NCBI GenBank assembly: GCA_040905705.1
Contig: JBBDQZ010000003.1
Coordinates: 1 to 12,326, forward strand
Length of the DNA: 12,326 nt
Source: JBBDQZ01 sp040905705
GTDB lineage: Bacteria; Bacteroidota; Rhodothermia; Balneolales; Natronogracilivirgulaceae
Direction: 5' to 3'
The stretch's first letter is position 1. Each line of letters starts with the position of its first letter. The notes under the pieces are model-generated. The model did no database searches. It saw only the letters and a program-made list of their open reading frames with translations, and was not told the origin of the DNA. The position numbers and the translations under genes were made by a program. Positions 5,968 through 12,261 of this stretch are shown one piece after another.

Positions 5968-8211
5968 TTACTCGTAGCGATAAACCTCCTTGATACCTTC
6001 GATTTTCTGAAGCTTCGTAATAATCTTATCCAGGTGGCTGACATCCTCGACCATAATAATAAGTATTCCTTCAAACATCCCGCTGTCACTGGTTACATTA
6101 ATACTTTTCATATTGGTTTTCAACGACTTTGAGATAAGGCTTGATAAATCGCTGACCATTCCTACCCGATCTTCGCCAACCACCTTGATTGCCCCCATGA
6201 ACTGGGAACCGGTATTTCGTGCCCACGCAACATCCACAATACGCTCCCCGTCGGTTTTAATCAGGTGCCTTGTATTTTTACAACTCACGCGGTGAACTTT
6301 GATGTCTCCGTCCCGACTAATAAAGCCAACGACATCATCACCCGGTATCGGATTACAGCAATGTGCATAGGAATAGCGGACATCCGTCAGCTGTCCGTTC
6401 AGGACCAGGCCTTCATTTCCACCCTCCGGGTGTCCGACATGGTAGGTGATTTTGGATGATTCCCCTGACGTAGAATCTGCAGATCCCTTGCCATGATCCT
6501 CATCCACCCGTCCCTTGCTCATAAAACTTTTTACCGCCTTCAGCAACTTGTTGGCATCATATATCCCTGAACCCATATCAAAAAAGATCTTCTGAAGGGA
6601 CGAATATTTCAGCTTGTTCGCAACTTTTGCCAACTCCTGGTCAGAAATTTCAATATTGGAACGCTCGGCCTTTTTATCCCAGAGTTGACGGCCTTCATCG
6701 GCAACTTTCCGCTCTTTCTGTTTGATAAACTGACGCAGCCGGGCACGTGCCTTATGTGTAACCACATCATTAATCCAGTCCGGTGTCAGGTTGATCTGTT
6801 TTCCGGTGATAATCTCGACCTGGTCGCCACTTTTCAGTTTCTGCCTCAGCGGGACAATTTTTCCATTCACTTTGGCCGCAAGTGCCCGTTCCCCAATCTC
6901 ACTGTGTATTTCGAATGCAAAGTCGATTGGAGTGGCGCCTTTCGGCAGGGTATTGAGTTCTCCTTTGGGAGAAAAGACATATATCTCATCGGTATAGAGA
7001 TTAAGCTGGAAGTCTTCGACAAATTCGGTCGCGGCATCGGGACGCGGATTATCCAGTACATCCCGCACCCAGTCAACAAACCGGTTAATATCTCCTTCGT
7101 TTTTATCCCCTTCCTTGTAACGCCAGTGTGCGGCAAACCCTTTTTCAGCGATCTCGTCCATCTTTGAAGTCCGTATTTGTACTTCCACTTTCTGGCCGGT
7201 GTTGGTAATAACCGTGGTATGCAGCGACTGATATCCATTTGCTTTGGGCACCGAAATAAAGTCGCGAAAACGTTCGGGAATCGGAGTATAGGAATCTGTG
7301 ATAAATGAATACACCCTCCAGCAGTCTTCTTTGGTATGGGGTTCCTGAAGAATAATCCGGATAGCAAACAAGTCATAAATCTCCTCGAACGGCTTCTGTT
7401 GCCGGGTCATTTTGCGATAGATGGAGTATATATGCTTGGGGCGCCCTCTGATCTGAAAATGAAATCCTGACGCTTTTAACTGCCGCTCGACCGGTTCCAT
7501 GAATTTTTCGATCAACGCTTCGCGAGCTTCTTTTTTTTCACGAAGCTTTCGGGCAATGAATTTGTACCCGGTAGGATCAAGGGTCTTGAAGCCAAGATCC
7601 TCCATCTCACTTTTAATATTGTAAAGCCCGAACCGATGGGCCAGAGGTGCGAACAACTCCATGGTTTCGGTGGCAATGCCAAGTTGTTTTTTTCGTGGCA
7701 AATGCTGGATAGTCCGCATGTTGTGCAACCGGTCTGCAAACTTGATCAACACCACCCTCAGGTCTTCAGCCATGGAAAGCAGCAGCTTCATGAATGCTTC
7801 AGCCTGCTTGACTCCCTTGTTTTTAAAGACTCCGGATATCTTGGTCATGCCATCGATCAGATGAGCGACAACCGGGCCAAACACCGAACGGATATCGTCA
7901 AGTGATATTTCGGTATCCTCCACCGTATCATGCAGCAGAGCTACGGCAACCGACAAATCATCCATACCAATCTCTTTCACTACAATACGGGCTACTTCAA
8001 GCGGATGCAGGTAATACGGTTCTCCGGAAGCACGGGTAACACCGCGGTGTGAAATAAACGAGAGCTTAAATGCTTTGGTAAGCATCTCGTCATTGCATGA
8101 TTCCAGGTGTTCATGACACTCCTTTAGCAGGGCATCCAGCTCCAACTGTTGGGCGGGTTTCAGCTGAAACGCATCCAGATCCTGTTCGATATTTAGTTTC
8201 TCGGTCAACAT
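5968..8211 (-). CDS. relA: Bifunctional (p)ppGpp synthetase/hydrolase, RelA/SpoT family
   Basis: This protein makes and degrades the alarmone (p)ppGpp in response to starvation. At 747 residues it is a full-length RSH protein. The HD hydrolase domain (about 45-200) keeps His55, His69, the HDTVEDT motif at 94-100 and Asp160 in FADRLHNMR, so hydrolase activity is likely. The synthetase domain (about 250-365) has RPKHIYSIYRKM, Asp280, the substrate loop RFRDFISVPKANGYQSLHT at 314-332 and EVQIRT at 343-348, so both activities look intact. A TGS domain (about 405-465), an HCCNPIPGD segment at 617-625 and a C-terminal ACT domain (about 672-747) follow. These C-terminal parts couple RSH proteins to the ribosome. 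The gene could equally be called rel or spoT. The ATG at 8211 has no adjacent Shine-Dalgarno but follows a short leader ORF. Confidence 0.97.
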   Translation of the reverse strand: MLTEKLNIEQDLDAFQLKPAQQLELDALLKECHEHLESCNDEMLTKAFKLSFISHRGVTRASGEPYYLHPLEVARIVVKEIGMDDLSVAVALLHDTVEDTEISLDDIRSVFGPVVAHLIDGMTKISGVFKNKGVKQAEAFMKLLLSMAEDLRVVLIKFADRLHNMRTIQHLPRKKQLGIATETMELFAPLAHRFGLYNIKSEMEDLGFKTLDPTGYKFIARKLREKKEAREALIEKFMEPVERQLKASGFHFQIRGRPKHIYSIYRKMTRQQKPFEEIYDLFAIRIILQEPHTKEDCWRVYSFITDSYTPIPERFRDFISVPKANGYQSLHTTVITNTGQKVEVQIRTSKMDEIAEKGFAAHWRYKEGDKNEGDINRFVDWVRDVLDNPRPDAATEFVEDFQLNLYTDEIYVFSPKGELNTLPKGATPIDFAFEIHSEIGERALAAKVNGKIVPLRQKLKSGDQVEIITGKQINLTPDWINDVVTHKARARLRQFIKQKERKVADEGRQLWDKKAERSNIEISDQELAKVANKLKYSSLQKIFFDMGSGIYDANKLLKAVKSFMSKGRVDEDHGKGSADSTSGESSKITYHVGHPEGGNEGLVLNGQLTDVRYSYAHCCNPIPGDDVVGFISRDGDIKVHRVSCKNTRHLIKTDGERIVDVAWARNTGSQFMGAIKVVGEDRVGMVSDLSSLISKSLKTNMKSINVTSDSGMFEGILIIMVEDVSHLDKIITKLQKIEGIKEVYRYE

Positions 8212-8217
8212 TTCGCA

Positions 8218-8247
8218 CTAATTATTGACTGACCCGAAAATAATCAT
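8218..8247 (-). CDS. Nine-codon leader ORF upstream of relA
   Basis: ATG at 8247 begins a nine-codon reading frame (MIIFGSVNN) that ends in TAG at 8220-8218, six bases before the relA ATG and in the same frame. GGAGG at 8255-8251 lies three bases upstream of this ATG and is the only strong ribosome-binding match near relA. The arrangement would let ribosomes load at the leader and re-initiate at relA. Alternatively the GGAGG is coincidental, or the TAG results from mutation of a once longer N-terminus or a sequence error. Confidence 0.4.
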   Translation of the reverse strand: MIIFGSVNN

Positions 8248-8316
8248 ATTCCTCCATTTAGTTGTAACATTCATTGGAATAAACGGTCAGGGCCTGTCCA
8301 ATATGGAAGAGGCATG

Positions 8317-8328
8317 GGAAATATTTCC
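8317..8328. repeat. 12-bp palindrome GGAAATATTTCC
   Basis: GGAAATATTTCC is perfectly self-complementary and sits about 110 nt upstream of the relA start. It could be a regulator binding site, but no repeat copy is seen nearby and no partner can be named. Confidence 0.3.
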
Positions 8329-8408
8329 AGTCACTCCACCTATGGTGTAAATGGGTAAATCTGATGCATAAGCACACATATATGGCTGTTAAACGTTCTC
8401 ATCAAGTA

Positions 8409-8430
8409 ACGTACAGTACAGGTTGTACGT
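8409..8430. repeat. GTAC-rich hairpin
   Basis: ACGTACA at 8409-8415 and TGTACGT at 8424-8430 form a perfect 7-bp inverted repeat with an 8-nt loop that itself contains GTACAG. A similar dyad, CATGTA/TACATG, occurs at 8535-8550. The repeated TGTAC halves could be binding sites for a dimeric regulator or be part of a leader RNA. Confidence 0.35.
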
Positions 8431-8534
8431 ATGTATTTGAAATCCGGCGAATTATAATCTCAAGAGTAAAAAAACAATCCCCATTTCCTTGCGTACAGAT
8501 CCATAAACAGAATAGCAATTATATGTTAAAATTA

Positions 8535-8550
8535 CATGTAGTTGTACATG
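8535..8550. repeat. CATGTA/TACATG inverted repeat
   Basis: CATGTA (8535-8540) and TACATG (8545-8550) are separated by GTTG. It shares the TGTAC core with the hairpin at 8409-8430, about 110 nt away. Confidence 0.35.
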
Positions 8551-8661
8551 AATCATTTCATTGAAAGTAAAGCCGCAAGCATGACCCGGCATCCATTTAA
8601 AACAGTTGGATTTCGATATATTAAGTTGTGAAAAACAAGTTGATTATGTGAATATCACCCG

Positions 8662-8736
8662 GTGTTCAATCTGCGAATTTAAATCCGTGTTCAATCTGCG
8701 AATTTAAATCCGTGTTTATTCTGTGAATTCAATTTC
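8662..8736. repeat. 25-bp tandem repeat, three units
   Basis: Two identical 25-bp units (8662-8686 and 8687-8711), each beginning GTGTTCAATCTGCGAATTT, are followed by a third diverged unit (8712-8736) beginning GTGTTTATTCTGTGAATTC. The units are contiguous with no spacers, so this is not a CRISPR array. The composition, with ATCCGTGT junctions, recalls dispersed intergenic repeats seen in diverse bacterial genomes; that comparison is from memory and untested. Confidence 0.8.
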
Positions 8737-8828
8737 GAATGTAGCGGGCGGATATAATTGTATACGTGGCTGAAATGACAATGACCGGGTTTATTTAATT
8801 ACGGGCGTTGATCCCACATGTACCTTTA

Positions 8829-8857
8829 TTGTAGAAATTGTAAATCCACCTTATCTT
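8829..8857 (+). promoter_or_regulatory. Possible tRNA-Leu promoter
   Basis: TTGTAG (8829-8834), a 17-nt spacer and TATCTT (8852-8857) precede the tRNA by a suitable distance, with predicted start near 8864. The hexamers match consensus only partly (three and five of six), so this is tentative. Confidence 0.35.
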
Positions 8858-8874
8858 GATGCCGTAAAAAAAGT

Positions 8875-8961
8875 GCCGCCGTGGTGGAATTGGTAGACAC
8901 GTTGGACTTAAAATCCAATGGAGTTTAAAGCTCCGTGCCGGTTCGAGTCCGGCCGGCGGTA
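8875..8961 (+). tRNA. tRNA-Leu (anticodon TAA)
   Basis: A full cloverleaf with a long variable arm, as expected for leucine, is visible. The acceptor stem GCCGCCG / CGGCGGT has the G1-U72 wobble common in tRNA-Leu. The anticodon stem TTGGA/TCCAA encloses loop CTTAAAA, giving anticodon TAA. The variable arm contains GGAG...CTCC and the T-arm is CCGG-TTCGAGT-CCGG-like. The discriminator is A at 8961 and CCA is not encoded. tRNA-Leu 3' ends are frequent integration sites for tyrosine-recombinase elements, and phage-type genes follow. Confidence 0.96.
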
Positions 8962-9062
8962 CACTTAAACCCTTGTGTTGCAATAACAAAGCAATGCAGG
9001 GGTTTTTTGTTATCAGTAGCATGGATTCGCAATATTGCCATTTGGGACACACATGGGACACA
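8930..9062 (+). other. Candidate prophage attachment region
   Basis: The tRNA-Leu 3' half and its terminator are followed within 40 nt by two TGGGACACA repeats (9043-9051 and 9054-9062) spaced 11 bp, one helical turn, then by a non-host-like region with terminase genes. This layout fits an att core in the tRNA with integrase arm-type sites beside it. No second copy of the tRNA 3' end and no integrase are in the window, so the att core cannot be delimited. Confidence 0.35.
8968..9008 (+). terminator. Intrinsic terminator of tRNA-Leu
   Basis: A 14-bp stem with three G-U pairs is formed by 8968-8981 and 8991-9004 around loop AATAACAAA, followed by a T run at 9003-9008. It starts seven bases after the tRNA, so it ends the tRNA transcript. 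Confidence 0.85.
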
Positions 9063-9409
9063 ATCCAGAGACGCTGCCACCCCTTTTTTTTAGGATTCAA
9101 GCTATGCATCTTTTTTAGATTCAGTCTAAATAACACCCCTCACATATAGAAAAACATATAAGGTCAAAAAAATGTCAGGAGTTTGGTCACCAAGTTACAA
9201 AGTTAACATTCTCACCATAGGCAGTTTGTAACCCTCTCTTTCAGGAATCCCCGTTTAAAGCAAATATGAGATACCCCTCAAATTTAAAAGTGTTGTTGGG
9301 GTCGCCATTTTCACCATTGTCACCATTCCAATACATAGATTTTAATTCCTGACTTGGTTAATTTGATACGGTCAAGTGTTAACCAATCTACTATAAAAAG
9401 GAAAAGCCC
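9009..9409. other. Gene-free stretch between tRNA-Leu and the first phage-side ORF
   Basis: I see no supported gene in these 401 bases. They hold the TGGGACACA pair, a small TTAGA/TCTAA dyad near 9115, a perfect inverted repeat GTTACAAA/TTTGTAAC at 9194-9201 and 9225-9232, and three successive 9-mers of the CACCATT type at 9303-9329. An apparent minus-strand ORF overlapping the tRNA is an artefact. Confidence 0.55.
9194..9232. repeat. Inverted repeat GTTACAAA / TTTGTAAC
   Basis: Two perfect 8-bp inverted copies (9194-9201 and 9225-9232) are separated by 23 nt. It may be an operator or recombinase site at the phage edge. There is no T-tract to make it a terminator. Confidence 0.4.
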
Positions 9410-9637
9410 ATGAAATTCTATATGTTCAATGAAAACCGAATTAATCTTGAAATGATCGAATGGTATCGTCCCGGGTCAGATAAATATATTAACATCTCTC
9501 TAAATGCAAATGACGAAGTGTTTACGATTCAATTTAAAGACGAGAAGGAAAGAGACGAAGCATTAAGCGAATTGGATAAGATAACCGGACTCGGTGGCAA
9601 AGGTGGATCATTAGGCCCTGAAATAGCCAACGTTTAG
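9410..9637 (+). CDS. Small hypothetical protein, 75 residues
   Basis: I do not recognise this protein. It begins MKFYMFNENRINL and reads like a compact alternating beta fold (IEWYRPG, YINISLNAN, EVFTIQFKD) followed by one helix (EKERDEALSELDKITGL) and a glycine-rich tail (GGKGGSLGP). There is no signal peptide or membrane segment. The ATG at 9410 has a good AAGGAA ribosome site at 9398-9403, which supports it as real. It is the only plus-strand gene on the phage side, and its stop codon is four bases from that of terL, converging. It could be a prophage accessory gene or a host gene at the boundary. Confidence 0.7.
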   Translation: MKFYMFNENRINLEMIEWYRPGSDKYINISLNANDEVFTIQFKDEKERDEALSELDKITGLGGKGGSLGPEIANV

Positions 9638-9641
9638 TTGG

Positions 9642-11030
9642 TTATATATCCAATATCATAGGCATTAATGATTCGTTTCTCCGGTGCAGAAGTCCGTACC
9701 TGCATGCATCCGCTCCGTGATCCGGCGCTCTGGTGTCCAAATCTTCAGCATGGCGCGGATCTCTGCCTAAATAGGGAACTGTTGACCAGAAGTATTCACA
9801 ATTACGGGCAATATACAGGCCGGGTTTGTCGGGTTTACCTGCATCTTGTAGCATCCGTCGCATAATCTCCCAGCCAGATTTGCGGTCTGCCTTTTTCGCT
9901 TTTTTGAAGTAAACTCCCTCTCTCTTAAATTCATCAGCTATACTACCGCTCCATGAACCATGTTGGGAAAAGATAGCATCGTCGGCAACCCCCCGCGCGC
10001 TTATATCCCATTCGTCACACATTTTTTTTATGTGTTCGGCAAGGTGCGGTACGGTATAGCCTAACCCTTCATTTAATGCTACCGGGTCGGCTGTTGCCAG
10101 TTCATCCACAATAAGAATGGAGTCTTTCGGATAGTATGTACCGTTCAACTCCGCGCCGGGGCTTTCTATCATTATGTAGGTTACACTTGGTGCAGATGAA
10201 CCGTAGTCGTGTGCCAGCCAATGATCCCATTTCTTTTGACTGGTTTCTGTCAGATATTCCGGTATGCTTTCGATCGGGTCAATAGCGTTCCTGCTTTCTT
10301 CAATCACAGAGGCAAAGAACGCACCCCGTGCAACGCTCCAATCACCTTTTAACCATGCTCTCAATAGTTCAGGGTCGGAAGGGCACGACGCTTCGAGCTG
10401 ATTATGATATTCTGTATGATCTATAAAAGGATTGTCTGTATATAAAGACGGTGCATATACCCAGGTACGTTTTGAATTTTCTTCCGTAAACGGTTTCCAC
10501 GGTGCGGATTTAAATACATATCGTTTCGCTACCCAATGATGTCCCACGTCTCCGGGGTTTGCAGCCATAACAATCCTGATCGGCATATCTTTCGGCCCCC
10601 TTAAATTGGATCGGAGCCGGTCGATTAGTTCCGGGGTCGCATATTGGGATGATTCGTCAATTAATAACAAGGTGAAGGAACGCCCCTGATATTTGGTGTA
10701 GTCTTTTGGGCTTTCCAGTTGGCCCAATTCGATATAACCGCCGTTGGGTAGCTTCCAGATATGTTCCGTCCCGTTATAAGTCGCCTTATTCCCGTACAGA
10801 CCACCAAAGATTTCACGGGTCATATTCTCAAAGTCACGAAGTCCGGCGTATGTTTGCCGAATATATAGCACGCGCGCTTTTTCCCCGTACTGTTCACAGT
10901 GCCGAAGAGCAAGTATAGACATTGTGAAGGATTTTGCACCACCACGGCCACCACCTAAGAAAACATCATATTGTTCCGGGATAGCACAAACCTGTTTTTG
11001 AAAGTCGGAAAGTTCAATCTTGTTTTTCAT
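9642..11030 (-). CDS. terL: Phage terminase large subunit
   Basis: This is the ATPase/nuclease motor that pumps phage DNA into proheads and cuts it. The 462-residue product has Walker A GGGRGGAKS at 26-34, Walker B LLLIDE at 121-126 with catalytic Glu126, and the coupling motif AANPG at 156-160. The C-terminal RNase H-like nuclease shows acidic clusters at Asp275 (HDYG), Asp350-351 (ADDAIF), and Asp437 and Asp441 (DHGADACRYG). I chose ATG 11030, with GAGG nine bases upstream, over an in-frame TTG at 11045. The first 17 bases overlap the end of terS, so the two are translationally coupled. Both functional domains appear complete. No portal or capsid gene follows it before tRNA-Leu. Confidence 0.95.
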   Translation of the reverse strand: MKNKIELSDFQKQVCAIPEQYDVFLGGGRGGAKSFTMSILALRHCEQYGEKARVLYIRQTYAGLRDFENMTREIFGGLYGNKATYNGTEHIWKLPNGGYIELGQLESPKDYTKYQGRSFTLLLIDESSQYATPELIDRLRSNLRGPKDMPIRIVMAANPGDVGHHWVAKRYVFKSAPWKPFTEENSKRTWVYAPSLYTDNPFIDHTEYHNQLEASCPSDPELLRAWLKGDWSVARGAFFASVIEESRNAIDPIESIPEYLTETSQKKWDHWLAHDYGSSAPSVTYIMIESPGAELNGTYYPKDSILIVDELATADPVALNEGLGYTVPHLAEHIKKMCDEWDISARGVADDAIFSQHGSWSGSIADEFKREGVYFKKAKKADRKSGWEIMRRMLQDAGKPDKPGLYIARNCEYFWSTVPYLGRDPRHAEDLDTRAPDHGADACRYGLLHRRNESLMPMILDI

Positions 11031-11412
11031 CCTTTGATACCTCAATTAGTTTTTGATATTCTTTTTCGGGCATGGCCCCCGGTACGGTTATTTGAACGTT
11101 CACTTGTTGCGCTTGTCCGTGTTCCCGGCCCTCAACATACCCATGCCGTGCCTTTAACAGGAACATGGCAGCAGTGATATTTTTCTGTTTTGTCGCGCTC
11201 TCATACAGCACCCCGACGAGCGTTTCCTCTTCAATCTTTCGGGCTTCGGAAAATACCTCAATAGCGCGTTCATCCTCTGACTTCAAACGTTTCCACGTCG
11301 GGAATGAAACACCCAGCGCTTTACAAATATCTATTTCTTTAACGCCACGTTCTGCCAGCCGTGATATTTTGTCGTAATCGGTTTCTGTAAGTTGTTTCTT
11401 TATGCGTCCCAT
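11014..11412 (-). CDS. terS: Phage terminase small subunit
   Basis: This would recognise the packaging site and load DNA onto TerL. The 132-residue product has an N-terminal helix-turn-helix (residues about 9-45: ETDYDKISRLAERGVKEIDI, then KALGVSFPTWKRLKSED), a helical middle (EEETLVGVLYESAT) and the common small-terminase phrase ITAAMFLLKARHGYVEG at 79-95. The C-terminal part (VNVQITVPGAM, then EYQKLIEVSKDEKQD) fits the segment that contacts TerL or the portal. ATG 11412 has an AGGAAA ribosome site at 11421-11416. It overlaps terL by 17 bp. The assignment rests on position, size and the HTH, as family sequences diverge strongly. Confidence 0.87.
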   Translation of the reverse strand: MGRIKKQLTETDYDKISRLAERGVKEIDICKALGVSFPTWKRLKSEDERAIEVFSEARKIEEETLVGVLYESATKQKNITAAMFLLKARHGYVEGREHGQAQQVNVQITVPGAMPEKEYQKLIEVSKDEKQD

Positions 11413-11445
11413 ATATTTCCTGAAATTATAGCAGTGTGATTAAAA

Positions 11446-11487
11446 ACCGGGGCTTCGGCGTAACACGATAAACACGTCCACCCCGGT
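11446..11487. repeat. GC-rich inverted repeat before terS
   Basis: ACCGGGG at 11446-11452 and CCCCGGT at 11481-11487 are perfect inverted copies flanking 28 nt that contain a CGTGTTTAT/CGTGTTACG direct repeat on the minus strand. It lies 34 nt upstream of terS. Packaging (cos or pac) sites often sit beside terS, so this is a candidate, but a leader hairpin is equally possible. Confidence 0.4.
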
Positions 11488-11510
11488 CGGCGAGAGAGCA
11501 CCTCGTCAAT

Positions 11511-11543
11511 TTTAAAACCCGCCCCCCTGTCAAAAGGGACGGG
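11511..11543 (-). terminator. Intrinsic terminator after the 233-residue phage gene
   Basis: On the minus strand CCCGTCCC (11543-11536) pairs with GGGGCGGG (11525-11518) as an 8-bp stem with one G-U pair, followed by TTTTAAAATT. It lies 17 nt after the stop codon of the upstream gene. It would separate that gene from terS, implying either a separate terS promoter or antitermination. Confidence 0.7.
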
Positions 11544-11559
11544 ATATGTTTAAAGTAAT

Positions 11560-12261
11560 CTAGCCTGTTAGCTCAGATACTTTTTCGTTTTGATCGAGAC
11601 CGGCCAGCCTTGCCTGTGCGTTTAGGTCGGTAACAACTTTTGATGTTGCCACTTTGGCTTTTTCTACATGCTCATGCATACTTTGAAGCGCTTTTATCGC
11701 CTGTTTTTCTTCGCTGAAAACGTGCGATTTGTACTGTTCACGCAACTGACTGTGCTGTTCATCAGAAAGACCGGAAAAATACCCCGGAGTGCCTAAAGCG
11801 TAAGCGGCTGTTTTCAGGTCATTTCGATGAATCGCCTGATTAACAAAAGATGCCCTTTCGCTTTTAGGCATCGACGATATACGTTGTCGGGCTTCCCTGC
11901 CATACGCACTATCTGCCGTTTTTTCCAGCGTATCGGATATTTCGTCGTCGATCTGCTTTGCAACAGCCGACAAGTCAGGCAAATTATTATATGTCTTTTG
12001 TAGCTCCGCAAGTTTTTTTTGTGCGTGCTGGTAAGTAGATACCGTCCGGCCTTCCGGCGTTTGTGTCCTGTCACTATTATTCGCCTTCCGCATGGATTCT
12101 ATAGAAGTAAAAACTTCGTTGCCTTTGTCGAAGTACGCTTTTGCACGATCCTTGCCTTTTGTTACTTCATCATTATTGGTGCTGGATTCCGGGAATTGCT
12201 TAATCAATCCATTCGAAAATCCAGCTGCAAAATACATTGGGGTTTCAATTCTGTGTTTCAT
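11560..12261 (-). CDS. Phage hypothetical protein, helical, upstream of terminase
   Basis: I cannot name this 233-residue protein. It is highly charged and mostly helical, with coiled-coil-like stretches at about 75-125 and 185-225. The centre holds a phrase (SSMPKSERASFVNQAIHRND, then ALGTPGYFSGLSDEQHSQLREQY) of a type I associate with hypothetical proteins near phage terminases: a short helical segment, then a GxPxFxSGLS turn. No membrane segment or enzyme motif is visible. ATG 12261 has an AGGA ribosome site six bases upstream (12271-12268); an earlier TTG at 12309 would overlap the preceding gene by 50 bases and is rejected. The start overlaps the stop of the preceding gene as ATGA. A role in head assembly or packaging is only a guess. 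Confidence 0.8.
   Translation of the reverse strand: MKHRIETPMYFAAGFSNGLIKQFPESSTNNDEVTKGKDRAKAYFDKGNEVFTSIESMRKANNSDRTQTPEGRTVSTYQHAQKKLAELQKTYNNLPDLSAVAKQIDDEISDTLEKTADSAYGREARQRISSMPKSERASFVNQAIHRNDLKTAAYALGTPGYFSGLSDEQHSQLREQYKSHVFSEEKQAIKALQSMHEHVEKAKVATSKVVTDLNAQARLAGLDQNEKVSELTG

Larger units (their letters stand above)
8212..8874. other. Gene-free stretch between relA and tRNA-Leu
   Basis: No credible protein gene is seen in these 663 bases. They contain the relA leader ORF (8218-8247), a 12-bp palindrome GGAAATATTTCC at 8317-8328, two GTAC-centred hairpins (8409-8430 and 8535-8550), a 25-bp tandem repeat (8662-8736), and a weak candidate tRNA-Leu promoter. The divergent promoters for relA and tRNA-Leu must lie here. 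Confidence 0.6.

Noticed and set aside
6867..7376. 169-residue ORF inside relA in another frame on the same strand
   Set aside because: It is entirely within a full-length RSH gene with intact motifs. It is a frame shadow.
8662..8736. CRISPR array
   Set aside because: The repeats are directly contiguous with no spacers, and no cas gene is present.
8795..9136. Minus-strand ORF of 113 residues overlapping tRNA-Leu
   Set aside because: Its middle is the familiar antisense translation of a tRNA (VPPAGLEPARS-type). The tRNA and its terminator explain this stretch.
11425..11430. Perfect TATAAT on the minus strand before terS
   Set aside because: Its predicted start would fall within or after the terS ribosome site, and there is no -35 at the right distance.
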